A stretch of DNA of 64,000 nucleotides from CAWBXL01 sp963837365. Its GTDB lineage: Bacteria; Acidobacteriota; Terriglobia; Terriglobales; Acidobacteriaceae. The translations under genes and the position numbers were made by a program. Below are positions 17,981 through 25,924 of the stretch, piece by piece. Position 1 is the stretch's first letter. Each line of letters opens with the position of its first letter. The DNA is taken from the NCBI GenBank assembly GCA_963837365.1, contig CAWIMW010000001.1, positions 310,001 through 374,000 on the forward strand. Reading direction: 5' to 3'. The notes beneath the pieces were generated by a model. It was not told where the DNA came from. It ran no database searches and saw nothing but the letters and a program-made list of their open reading frames with translations.

Positions 17981-19774
17981 ATGGTGCTCTTACAACCCAG
18001 ACTGAATCTGAGAGTTTCGCAGAGGCAGATCCTCACCCCGGGACTGGTGCAGATGGTCAGCGTCCTGGCGCTCAACAAGCTTGAGCTCAAGGACATGATC
18101 ACTGCCGAGATGGTGGAAAACCCGGTCCTCGAGGAACTCGAAGATTCTGTCCCCATGATTGATGAAGTGGGCCGCAAGGAGGAGGAGCGCGACCGCTTGT
18201 CGGCTGCCTCCACAACAGAAGAGGCGCCAGCCACTGCGGAAGAGAAGAAAGACCCCTTCGAAGAAATTGATTTTGGTTCGTTTTTCAAAGACTACCTCGA
18301 TCCCGGTTACCGCAGCCCCAGCGAAATGGAGGAGTTCGAACGCCCATCGTTCGAGAATTTTCTCTCCAAGCCCACCAATCTTACCGATCACCTTGCCTGG
18401 CAACTGGGGGCATTGTCTGTGAGCCGGAAAGTTCGTGAAGCCGCCGAGCTGATCATTGGCAACTTGAACGAAGACGGGTACTTGATTGCCAGCGACGATG
18501 AACTCATGGGAGTCGCGCCACCGGCATCGCCGGAAGCGGATGCGACGGTGGTTGAGAAAGTAGTCCAAGAAGCGGCCGCATTGGGATTGGGTACACCCGA
18601 ACTTGAGGATCGTGTTAGTACGGAAGCGGCTGCGCCGTCGTCAGAATGGATCGGGGCAGACCCGGGTTTCATTCCCACGAACGGCAATATGGTGGCGGCC
18701 GCTGCCCCAGCTCCTGCGCCCATGGCTCCTGAACCAGCCAAGGCCGCAACTCCTGCTCCACGACCTGCCTACAAGCCAAACTTCAGCTTGGAAGATCTCC
18801 ATGAGGCGCTTGAACTGGTACGACAGATGGATCCTCCGGGCGTAGGTTGCCGCGATCTCAGGGAATGCCTGCTGGCCCAATTACATTTCCATCAGCAACA
18901 TCAGGAATCGGGGAAGCACGATGCTTCCACGAACGGCAACGGAAATGGCAATGGTGACGCGACAGCTCAGGTGCTGGCCGACTGCATAGCCGTCGTAGAC
19001 CAGCATCTTCGTGGTTTACAAGCCCGACAACACAAAGAGATCGGCAAGGCTATCAATCGTCCCATTGAAGCGGTGCAGGCGGCCCTGGAATATATCCGGA
19101 CCCTCGATCCGCGCCCCGGCCTGCGCTACAACAACGTTCAGCCGCGGCTTATCGAACCGGATGTCGCTTTTGTTAAGCACGGCGATGAGTGGCTGGTAGT
19201 AATGAATGAGGAAGATCTTCCTCAACTCCGCCTGAACCCGGCCTATAAGCGATTGATGACGCGTGACGTTAACGATAAGGATACGCGCAACTACGTCAAG
19301 GAGCGTTACAAGAGTGCCATTCAACTCATCAAGAACATAGAGCAGCGCAAGCAAACCATCACCAAGGTGTGCTATTCCATCGTCGCCCGCCAGCAGGACT
19401 TCCTGGAGCACGGAATTGATCAGCTCAAGCCCATGATGATCAAGGAGGTAGCCGAAGAGATCGGCGTGCATCCATCCACGGTCAGCCGCGCGGTAGCCAG
19501 TAAATATGCGCATACTCCGCAGGGTGTCTTTGAACTGCGCTATTTCTTCAGTGAAAGCGTACAGGGGCCGGAAGGCGGCGGAACGTCGTTGCTGATCCTG
19601 AAGCGCCGGGTCAAAAAGCTAATCGAAGATGAGGACCCCACGCGGCCGCTGACCGACGAACAGATCACCCGCATTCTGCAACAGCAGGGAATACAGGTTA
19701 CGCGCCGTACCGTCGCCAAATATCGAGAGGACATGAACATCCCGAGCACTCATCAACGTAGAGTCAAGAAATAG
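17981..19774 (+). CDS. rpoN: RNA polymerase sigma-54 factor
   Basis: About 597 residues from ATG 17981; the frame extends 20 codons further up, but those codons are the leader hairpin. The N-terminal activator-interacting region is Gln/Leu-rich (LQPRLNLRVSQRQILTPGLVQ), the core-binding region follows, and the C-terminus has the helix-turn-helix (EEIGVHPSTVSRAVASKYA) and the RpoN box as TRRTVAKYRE (first residue Thr instead of Ala). A Pro/Ala-rich and Asn/Gly-rich insertion (about residues 215-335) makes it longer than the usual 470-500. It directs transcription from -24/-12 promoters with enhancer-binding ATPases. It lies between lptB and hpf. Confidence 0.95.
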   Translation: MVLLQPRLNLRVSQRQILTPGLVQMVSVLALNKLELKDMITAEMVENPVLEELEDSVPMIDEVGRKEEERDRLSAASTTEEAPATAEEKKDPFEEIDFGSFFKDYLDPGYRSPSEMEEFERPSFENFLSKPTNLTDHLAWQLGALSVSRKVREAAELIIGNLNEDGYLIASDDELMGVAPPASPEADATVVEKVVQEAAALGLGTPELEDRVSTEAAAPSSEWIGADPGFIPTNGNMVAAAAPAPAPMAPEPAKAATPAPRPAYKPNFSLEDLHEALELVRQMDPPGVGCRDLRECLLAQLHFHQQHQESGKHDASTNGNGNGNGDATAQVLADCIAVVDQHLRGLQARQHKEIGKAINRPIEAVQAALEYIRTLDPRPGLRYNNVQPRLIEPDVAFVKHGDEWLVVMNEEDLPQLRLNPAYKRLMTRDVNDKDTRNYVKERYKSAIQLIKNIEQRKQTITKVCYSIVARQQDFLEHGIDQLKPMMIKEVAEEIGVHPSTVSRAVASKYAHTPQGVFELRYFFSESVQGPEGGGTSLLILKRRVKKLIEDEDPTRPLTDEQITRILQQQGIQVTRRTVAKYREDMNIPSTHQRRVKK

Positions 19775-19777
19775 ATC

Positions 19778-19864
19778 AGCTCTTAGCTATTAGCTTGGAG
19801 CTCTTGGCTAAAGTCGGCCAAGTTGGGGTTCAAGCTAATGGCTAAGAGCTAAAAGCCAAGAGCT
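19778..19864 (+). repeat. Self-complementary hpf leader with A-B-A'-B' arrangement
   Basis: Word A (19778-19796, AGCTCTTAGCTATTAGCTT) pairs with A' (19832-19850, 18 of 19), and word B AGCTCTTGGCT (19799-19809) pairs with B' AGCCAAGAGCT (19854-19864). A and B share AGCTCTTRGCT, so A can also pair with B'. The element fills the rpoN-hpf gap and ends 6 bases before the hpf ATG, where no ribosome site is seen. Confidence 0.75.
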
Positions 19865-19870
19865 AAAGCT

Positions 19871-20464
19871 ATGAATGTGGAATACACCGGCAGGCAGCAC
19901 AAAATCACCCCTACCAACCGCAAAGAAGTTGAAACCGGACTGGCGAAAATCCGAAAAATCCTTGGCGACAAATTTGACGCGAAGGTGATCCTCACAGTAG
20001 AGAAACACCGCCACAAAGCAGAGATCACCATCACCCCGCGCAATGGTCCGCTAGTTGGCCTGGCCCAGGCTGGAGACATGACCGTAGCTATCGGAGGAGC
20101 GCTGGACCACCTGCAAAAGCAGGCGGTCAAATACAAGACCCGCTGGCGCAGCAAGAAACGCCATCAGCAGAAAAAATGGGCCGGCAAACTTCCTGCCGAA
20201 GCAGTCACGTCAGCTCCTGGCGGATCCGACAAGACTGTCGTGTCAGTAGTAGTACATAAATTCCCGGCGATTGCCAAAACCACCGATGTGCATTTGGTTC
20301 ATTCCAGCGATGCCGTGGCCATCCGGCCCATGACCCTGGAAGAAGCCATCAAAGAGGTCCACTTTCGCGACCGCGATGTTTTTGTCTTCCGTGATCCTAA
20401 AGGCAAGGTTATGGTTCTGCACCGTACCCGCGACGGAAAAATGGAGTTGATCGAAGCCCCCTAG
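19871..20464 (+). CDS. hpf: Ribosome hibernation promoting factor, long form
   Basis: A 197-residue protein. The N-terminal S30AE/HPF fold (MNVEYTGRQHKITPTNRKEVETGLAKI, then KAEITITPRNG) occupies about 1-95; a basic linker with RWRSKKRHQQKKW follows; the C-terminal dimerisation domain (RPMTLEEAIKEVHFRDRDVFVFRD ... DGKMELIEAP) is at about 145-197. Long HPF alone dimerises 70S ribosomes into inactive 100S particles in stationary phase. It is the last gene of the lptCA-lptB-rpoN group and is preceded by a repeat-rich leader. Confidence 0.93.
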   Translation: MNVEYTGRQHKITPTNRKEVETGLAKIRKILGDKFDAKVILTVEKHRHKAEITITPRNGPLVGLAQAGDMTVAIGGALDHLQKQAVKYKTRWRSKKRHQQKKWAGKLPAEAVTSAPGGSDKTVVSVVVHKFPAIAKTTDVHLVHSSDAVAIRPMTLEEAIKEVHFRDRDVFVFRDPKGKVMVLHRTRDGKMELIEAP

Positions 20465-20956
20465 GAGTAAGAGTCGCCCCAGAGGCGCCCCACCTCCTGT
20501 TTCTACCCTCGTTCATCTTTACTTCCGACCCCGCGCGCGAACGAGAGCCCTAGCTTCCGTATTTCCTCCAGTGGCAACCGGACTGGTTGCGTCCATGAGT
20601 TTTGCAGCTAATGTAAATTCCCTTGCAGAACAGGCTGTTAATAATGGAACTAAGAGTTGATGGAGCCGGTAATCAACGGGGACCTCACTCACAAAGTGAC
20701 TCCACCGCACGATATGACGTTTCCCTTGCTTCAGGATCTTGGCTGGTAGAGAAGCTACTACCGCCCAACCCCCTTTCGGGGCTGGGCGGTTTGGGCTTTA
20801 GGAAAATCACGATAATTTGGCTAACTGCTGACAACGCATGCCTTTACGGAAGTAAGGGTTACCTCGCTGTTACCAACGCCTTAAGACTACATCCGCTCGG
20901 TTCTAATACTATGCGCATCTGTTCCACACCGCACGGCATGGCTAGACTGCAATCCT
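20465..20956. other. Intergenic region after hpf
   Basis: About 490 bp without a supported gene. Just after the hpf stop, AGGAG and CTCCT flank a small CGCC/GGCG hairpin followed by TTT (about 20464-20503), a possible hpf terminator. A strong terminator-like hairpin follows at 20760-20790. Short open frames here lack ribosome sites and recognisable content. A small RNA ending at the second hairpin is possible but unsupported. Confidence 0.5.
20760..20790 (+). terminator. Intrinsic terminator-like hairpin
   Basis: ACCGCCCA and TGGGCGGT form an outer 8-bp stem, with an inner CCCC/GGGG stem around CTTTC. TTTGGGCTTTA follows, so the U-tract is imperfect. It lies about 300 bp after hpf and before the hypothetical gene at 20957. 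Confidence 0.65.
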
Positions 20957-21604
20957 ATGCGTTGGGGATCGATATTCGGTGAAGTTGTAAACTCCATTCC
21001 GATCATTGCGACAGTAGTAACCAGCCTTCTGAGTATCATGATGGCGCGGGCCACTTTGCGCTACGCTGTATCCGCCGAAAAGAGTCTGGCGTTGGCGCGC
21101 GAGGAGTTCGAGCGGGAATGGGCCCCAGAACTGCACATTAAACTGGCCAGAATTTCCGCCAGCGATGCCGATCTTATCGTTACAAACCTGGCAAAAATTT
21201 CCGTCCTTCTCCAATTGGTGCAGTTGCGCAGGCTTTCTCACGTGGTCCCGTTCGAAAAGGTTTTCCTGAATGAGCCTCTGGTTGGGGGTAGAACCTGGAC
21301 CCAGAATTTTCAACGCCGCCTGGTGACCGCTACCGGCGATGAATTTGAGGGGCCAATCGCGGCATCGGTCACATTCTTTGCTTCGGGAAGAATGTACCGT
21401 ACAGACTGGTTTCGCTTCCAAATCAAAGTGCGGGATGGAAAGATTATTTACCTCGAGCCGATAACGATGACTGCGCGTCGCGTACAAATCCTCGAAGAAG
21501 AAAGTTGCGAGCCTCTTAGCGAACGCGAACTGGAGCTGGTGCAAGACGTGACCGGCGGAAATACCAAGCCGGATAAAGCCTTTGCTGCTGATTCCTCGAA
21601 CTAA
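20957..21604 (+). CDS. Hypothetical protein with one N-terminal membrane helix
   Basis: A 215-residue protein of unknown function. Residues about 8-30 (VVNSIPIIATVVTSLLSIMM) form one hydrophobic helix, followed by an amphipathic segment SAEKSLALAREEFEREW and a globular, beta-rich remainder with no motif I recognise. The predicted topology leaves most of the protein on one side of the membrane. It is a free-standing gene before the gallate-pathway operon, on the same strand, separated by a 102-bp repeat-like gap. Confidence 0.65.
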   Translation: MRWGSIFGEVVNSIPIIATVVTSLLSIMMARATLRYAVSAEKSLALAREEFEREWAPELHIKLARISASDADLIVTNLAKISVLLQLVQLRRLSHVVPFEKVFLNEPLVGGRTWTQNFQRRLVTATGDEFEGPIAASVTFFASGRMYRTDWFRFQIKVRDGKIIYLEPITMTARRVQILEEESCEPLSERELELVQDVTGGNTKPDKAFAADSSN

Positions 21605-21706
21605 CCGCAGCCAGTGCTCATATTCTAACCACTGCGTTCTCTGCGCTCTTTGCGGCTTTTCTTTGCGGCTCTTGCGGTTTAAGATTTGTTCTCCACCGGA
21701 AGCCGC

Positions 21707-22630
21707 ATGACACCTGAAGCCACATCCACCGGCAAGATTTCTGAAAGTGCATGGGAGGTAATCCGTGGCGCCTATGACTTGCAGGTGCATGTTGCTCCCG
21801 ATGTGATCGGCCGGCGGATTGATGACCTCGATCTGGCAAAGGAGTTCCTGGCGCATGGCCTGTGCGGGTTCGTGCTGAAGTCGCACTATGTGCAGACGGC
21901 GGAACGCGCCAAGGTGGTCTCGAAAGCGGTACCTGGGATTTCTGCATTTGGAGCGATCACACTCAATCATGCGGTGGGTGGGCTGAATCCTGTGGCGGTG
22001 GAAATTGCGGGACGGTCGGGCTGCAAAATTGTCTGGATGCCCACCGTGGATGCAGAGAACGAGACTGCGGGCCTGCCTGGTGGAGGCCACAAGAAGCTGC
22101 CGTTCTGGGCTGAAATCCAACGAGAACTGGCGGCGATGGGAATTTCACCTGCTCGCATGACCGTTTTGGATTCTGCTGGCAAGGTTTCGCAGGGCGCGCG
22201 GTCCTGCTTAGAACTGATCGCCCGTCACGATATGATTCTGGCGACGGGACATCTGGGCCGTCATGAAATTTTTCCTCTGGTAAAGACTGCGGTCGAAATG
22301 AAACTTAAGAAGGTGTTGATCACCCACGCCGAATTTCCTTCCCAGAACTTTTCCGCGCCTGAACAAGTAGAACTAGCTCAGATGGGCGCGATGATCGAAC
22401 ACTGCTTTACTACCATGCATACCGGAAAAGCCCCGTGGGAAGCAGTCCTGGAGAGCATTCGCAAAGTCGGTCCTGAGCGCTGTATTCTTTCAACCGACCT
22501 GGGGCAACCGATCAATCCTCCGGTTGCCGAGGGATTTGCCATGTTTGCGGGCAAACTGCTGGACAATGGATTCTCGCCGCAGGAAGTCCGCTGTATGGCA
22601 GTGACTAACCCAGCCGCGTGGGTGGCTTAA
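21707..22630 (+). CDS. DUF6282 family metal-dependent hydrolase
   Basis: About 307 residues from ATG 21707 (GGAAG 4 bases upstream); the frame extends to a TTG at 21686. Amidohydrolase-like metal motifs are visible: DLQVHVAPD (HxxPD in place of the usual HxH), FVLKSH, ATGHLGRHE, ITHAEFPS and LSTDLGQP. It matches the uncharacterised DUF6282 family as I recall it. It is first in a tight operon with a GalB-type hydratase (7-bp gap) and a LigK-type aldolase. By context it may hydrolyse or isomerise an intermediate such as a pyrone dicarboxylate lactone or an oxalomesaconate tautomer; this is inference. Confidence 0.75.
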   Translation: MTPEATSTGKISESAWEVIRGAYDLQVHVAPDVIGRRIDDLDLAKEFLAHGLCGFVLKSHYVQTAERAKVVSKAVPGISAFGAITLNHAVGGLNPVAVEIAGRSGCKIVWMPTVDAENETAGLPGGGHKKLPFWAEIQRELAAMGISPARMTVLDSAGKVSQGARSCLELIARHDMILATGHLGRHEIFPLVKTAVEMKLKKVLITHAEFPSQNFSAPEQVELAQMGAMIEHCFTTMHTGKAPWEAVLESIRKVGPERCILSTDLGQPINPPVAEGFAMFAGKLLDNGFSPQEVRCMAVTNPAAWVA

Positions 22631-22637
22631 CCAAAAA

Positions 22638-23363
22638 ATGGGCGACGCAAGCAAAACTATGCTGGTGGTGAGTGCCCACGCTGCCGATTTTGTTTGGCGA
22701 GCGGGAGGAGCGATCGCTCTCTACGCCGAACGTGGGTACAAAGTACGCATACTCTGCTTGTCGTGCGGAGAACGCGGCGAGTCAGAGCGATTGTGGAAGC
22801 AGCCCGGCATGACGTTGGAGCGGGTGAAAGAGTCCCGGCGCGCCGAGTCCGAAAAAGCTGCGGAAATTCTTGGGGCAGAAATCCGTTTCTTCGATTGCCA
22901 GGACTATCCGATTCAGGCATCGCAGGAGACCATCCACGAAATGGTGGTCGAATTCCGCCGCCATCAGCCGGAGATTGTGCTCACCCACTCGCTCGCCGAT
23001 CCATACAATCCGGACCATCCGGAAGCATCGCAGTTGACCATCCGCACTCGCGTGTACGCGCAGGCGGCTGGATATCCTGCCGAGGGTGGAAAATTGGCAG
23101 CTCCTCCAGTGTTCATGTTTGAGCCCCATCAGCCCGAGCAGTGTGACTTCAAGCCGCAGGTTCTGCTCGACATTACACCGGTGTTCGAACGCAAGCGTAA
23201 AGCGATGGAATCCATGGAAGCGCAAGAGCATCTATGGCAGTACTACACGGACCTCGCCGTACGCAGGGGCGTTCAGGCTGTGCGAAATTCGGGCAAGAAG
23301 GAAATCAAATACGCCGAAGCCTATCAACGCTACTATCCGCAGGTGACCGGCGAGTTAAGCTAG
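22638..23363 (+). CDS. galB: 4-oxalomesaconate hydratase, GalB type (PIG-L fold)
   Basis: A 241-residue PIG-L/LmbE-fold protein whose first motif is SAHAADFVWRAGG rather than AHPDDE. In PIG-L deacetylases the His and second Asp bind zinc and the first Asp is the general base. Here the ligands remain (His14, Asp17, His127 in NPDHPEAS) and the base Asp is Ala, as in GalB of Pseudomonas putida. GalB hydrates 4-oxalomesaconate to 4-carboxy-4-hydroxy-2-oxoadipate in gallate degradation, and the next gene encodes the aldolase for exactly that product. Spacing to its neighbours is 7 and 6 bp. Assignment rests on motif and context. Confidence 0.85.
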   Translation: MGDASKTMLVVSAHAADFVWRAGGAIALYAERGYKVRILCLSCGERGESERLWKQPGMTLERVKESRRAESEKAAEILGAEIRFFDCQDYPIQASQETIHEMVVEFRRHQPEIVLTHSLADPYNPDHPEASQLTIRTRVYAQAAGYPAEGGKLAAPPVFMFEPHQPEQCDFKPQVLLDITPVFERKRKAMESMEAQEHLWQYYTDLAVRRGVQAVRNSGKKEIKYAEAYQRYYPQVTGELS

Positions 23364-23369
23364 ATCCCC

Positions 23370-24062
23370 ATGAAACCTAGAATTGTGCGCAAAATCGAAA
23401 GACCACCCGCTGACATTGTCCGCGAGCTTGGAAAGCAAGGTGTCGCCACGGTCCATGAAGCCCAGGGACGCACCGGACTGATGTATCCCTACATGCGCCC
23501 GATTTATACGAGTGCCCGGCTTGCGGGGCCGGCAGTCACCGTGTTGTGCCATCCCGGCGACAACATGATGATCCATGCCGCTCTCGAGGTTTGTGCGCCG
23601 GGGGACGCGCTTGTGGTTGCGACGTTGTCCGAATCATCTGATGGCATGTTCGGCGAGTTGCTGGCTACGTCCTGTCAAGCCCACGGAATAGTGGGACTAA
23701 TCATTGATGCGGGCGTGCGCGATACTGCCGATTTGACCACCATGAATTTCCCGGTCTGGTCAAAAGCGATTTCGTCCCAAGGTACTGTGAAAGCTACCGC
23801 TGGCTTTGTAAATGTGGACATGGTCTGCGCAGGAGCTTTGGTTCATCCCGGAGATGTGATCGTGGCCGATCAAGATGGCGTAGTGGTTGTGTCGCGGCAA
23901 CACGCCGCAGAAACGGTGAAGCTCGGCCAGCAGCGTCAGGCAAAAGAAGAGAATGCTCGCAAGAGGCTTCGTGCCGGTGAACTGGGCTTGGATATGTATG
24001 ACCTTCGCACAAAGCTAAAAGAACTAGGCGTGGAATATATCGATTCGGCCGACGAACCGTAG
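23370..24062 (+). CDS. ligK: 4-carboxy-4-hydroxy-2-oxoadipate aldolase / oxaloacetate decarboxylase
   Basis: A 230-residue RraA-superfamily class II aldolase. Visible are VATVHEAQGRTGLM, GELLATSCQAHGIVGLIIDAGVRD (the catalytic Arg-Asp pair of the family) and HPGDVIVADQDGVVVV. LigK/GalC/ProA-type enzymes split 4-carboxy-4-hydroxy-2-oxoadipate into pyruvate and oxaloacetate, ending the protocatechuate 4,5-cleavage and gallate pathways. It is 6 bp after the GalB-type gene, which makes its substrate. No ring-cleavage dioxygenase is in the window. Confidence 0.88.
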   Translation: MKPRIVRKIERPPADIVRELGKQGVATVHEAQGRTGLMYPYMRPIYTSARLAGPAVTVLCHPGDNMMIHAALEVCAPGDALVVATLSESSDGMFGELLATSCQAHGIVGLIIDAGVRDTADLTTMNFPVWSKAISSQGTVKATAGFVNVDMVCAGALVHPGDVIVADQDGVVVVSRQHAAETVKLGQQRQAKEENARKRLRAGELGLDMYDLRTKLKELGVEYIDSADEP

Positions 24063-24073
24063 GCTTGTTCGTG

Positions 24074-24436
24074 TTAGCTGTCGCGATGGACTGTCTCCAT
24101 CGAAAACGCAGGCAAACAAACCGCGATATATTCCGCTCCTCCGTCCTGCGGGGTTGAATACTTGACCCATTCCCCACGGTGAGCAACTACCGCCTGTCCC
24201 GCGTTCACATCCAGCGTGCCGCCTTTATGCTCGACCCGCACCATACCCTTCAAGACAATAGTGAACTCGTCAAACTCAGGGCTCTGCCCCGGTTCTTCCC
24301 AGCCTTGCGGGCTGCGCATGTGCGCGACGCTGGCTGCGGAAGTCTTGGAGTTTACGCGGCCAATGTATTCATCAATCAGTTTGGGTTTATTGCCTGCGGC
24401 GGTGATACGAGTGGGTTGAGGTATGAGTGTTGGCAT
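24074..24436 (-). CDS. Small single-domain cupin protein
   Basis: A 120-residue protein with one cupin barrel: EFDEFTIVLKGMVRVEHKGGTLDVNAGQAVVAHRGEWVKYS. Motif 1 is degenerate (EFDEF and a GMVRVEHKGG turn), so metal binding by three histidines is doubtful. It is convergent with the ligK-like gene, 11 bp away. It could be a small-molecule-binding or enzymatic cupin related to the neighbouring pathway, but nothing fixes a substrate. Confidence 0.75.
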   Translation of the reverse strand: MPTLIPQPTRITAAGNKPKLIDEYIGRVNSKTSAASVAHMRSPQGWEEPGQSPEFDEFTIVLKGMVRVEHKGGTLDVNAGQAVVAHRGEWVKYSTPQDGGAEYIAVCLPAFSMETVHRDS

Positions 24437-24503
24437 AGTGGCTCCCAGACAAGAGCCACTACTTTAGCAGGGAAGGTGATGCGGCAAAAACGCCGGTTTC
24501 CGC

Positions 24504-25436
24504 TTACACCGACAGCGCCCGCGATTTCTCCGCGTGCGCGCGCGCCAGGTCTTCCACGCTTGGGCACGAGTGTGGCATGGTCAAACTGCGTTCCGGCGGT
24601 TGTGCGCCAGTTTGCACTGCCCGCACCAGCATTTCCAGCCCCATATCAGTGTTGGTAGGGACCACGACGGTGGCAGCCAATAAGCCGCTTTTCACCCATG
24701 CCTGGCCTGTTTTGGGTACACCGTCAACGCCGGTATAGGGGAGGTTCAACCAGCGATCTCTATCCCGAATCTCGCTGATTTCCTGAAAAGCTTTTCTCGC
24801 GCCAACGGCCATCGCGTCGTTCTGCGCGATAATGGCATCGATCTTAGTCTGGCGCGAGGTGGACAAGCGCAACCATGAACCGAGCGCCTTGTGCGCGCTG
24901 GCTTCGGTCCACTGTCCACGGAGGCTCTTTACCTGAATATTCTGTGGTTTGGCCTCGTAAAAACCGACCGTACGGTGCTTGGCCGCATAGTTCTCTGACG
25001 GCCCTTCGATATATAGGATCGACCCGCCTTTCGGCAGCAGCGCGGCAACCTGCTTGGCCTGGATGCGGCCAATTTCTTCGTGATTCGCGGCCACAGTAAA
25101 GATAGGTACGCGAAAGGCCCTGCGCAGGTCAGAAATATACTCGATCTCACGGTTCAGGACGACCCATGCAATTCCAGCGGCAACCGCTGCTTTGCCCACC
25201 TGAGGCAGGGCCGTTCCCCCCACCGGTTCAAAAAGGATTCCATCCGGATGAGAGTCGGACCGCGATTGAATGATGTTTAAAAGTTGCTGGCTCTGGGTGA
25301 TGGTGTCATTGTCGGCGTAGATGATCTGGAGATCCACTCCGAGCTTTCGGGCTGCTTCTTCTGCCGCCTTGCTCTGCTCCATCTGGTAATCGTTTTCTGT
25401 AGTAGTCAGCGAAACAACAAAACGCAGCCGTTTCAT
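24504..25436 (-). CDS. Periplasmic-binding-protein-like sugar-binding protein lacking a signal peptide
   Basis: A 310-residue type-1 periplasmic-binding fold (ribose/LacI-like): MKRLRFVVSLTTTENDYQMEQSKAAEEAARKLG, GILFEPVGGTALPQVGKAAVAAGIAWVVLNRE, AIIAQNDAMAVGARKA and GVDGVPKTGQAWVKSGLLAATV. It begins directly at the first beta-strand, with neither signal peptide, lipobox nor DNA-binding domain, so it should be cytosolic. AGGGA lies 5 bases before the ATG. No permease or ATPase is adjacent. It may be an intracellular ligand sensor rather than a transporter component. Confidence 0.8.
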   Translation of the reverse strand: MKRLRFVVSLTTTENDYQMEQSKAAEEAARKLGVDLQIIYADNDTITQSQQLLNIIQSRSDSHPDGILFEPVGGTALPQVGKAAVAAGIAWVVLNREIEYISDLRRAFRVPIFTVAANHEEIGRIQAKQVAALLPKGGSILYIEGPSENYAAKHRTVGFYEAKPQNIQVKSLRGQWTEASAHKALGSWLRLSTSRQTKIDAIIAQNDAMAVGARKAFQEISEIRDRDRWLNLPYTGVDGVPKTGQAWVKSGLLAATVVVPTNTDMGLEMLVRAVQTGAQPPERSLTMPHSCPSVEDLARAHAEKSRALSV

Positions 25437-25924
25437 GGGTTCCCTGTGGCCAGCGGAAGGCCGTGGCGATACGCACGTCCACGCCTTCGAGGTTGCAGAG
25501 GACGTACGTCACGCCACATTGCGTGACCCCCCTGAAAGTCTTCCGCAGCCTTCCTAACATTCCGAATCATACGCTTCCAGATTCGGGACTGCATCGTGAC
25601 TAAGGTACTCGCGACCTTTGCGGTTGCTCGGATCGATAACCTTGCCCTGACGCAATATCTCGGTGAGAGAGTGTCGATCTGCCCCAGAGATCAAGGGCGT
25701 ATCACCGGTTCGCCGTTCTCGGCGAACCCGTCAAACCCGGTCTGCGGCCCGCTGTTTCGCAACGCTTTTCACGAACGTAACTTGGGTAACGTTGGACCCC
25801 TGATACCCCGATGCTAGGCTTCTACCAGGCTGAAATCCGAGAATTTGAAAGGGAGGTTTAGCCGGTATTCGACCCTTCCGCGCTTAGCTTACGCCGGCAG
25901 TGGTTGTGCGTAAGAACCATACTC
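25437..25924. other. Divergent intergenic region with a perfect hairpin
   Basis: About 490 bp between two divergent genes. It contains a perfect 9-bp stem at 25707-25728 (GGTTCGCCG, loop TTCT, CGGCGAACC) and, just before the right-hand gene, CTTACGC and GCGTAAG separated by 13 bases (25889-25915). GACGTACGTC at 25501-25510 is palindromic but differs from the TetR operators. I see no gene with a ribosome site. Confidence 0.5.

Noticed and set aside
20942..22120. 392-residue minus-strand frame
   Set aside because: Spans the intergenic gap and two plus-strand genes; no recognisable domain, and the plus-strand DUF6282 gene has clear motifs.
25501..25510. GACGTACGTC palindrome as a TetR operator
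   Set aside because: Shares only the central ACGTACGT; lacks the GAAC/GTTC arms and GATA tail of the four proposed sites.
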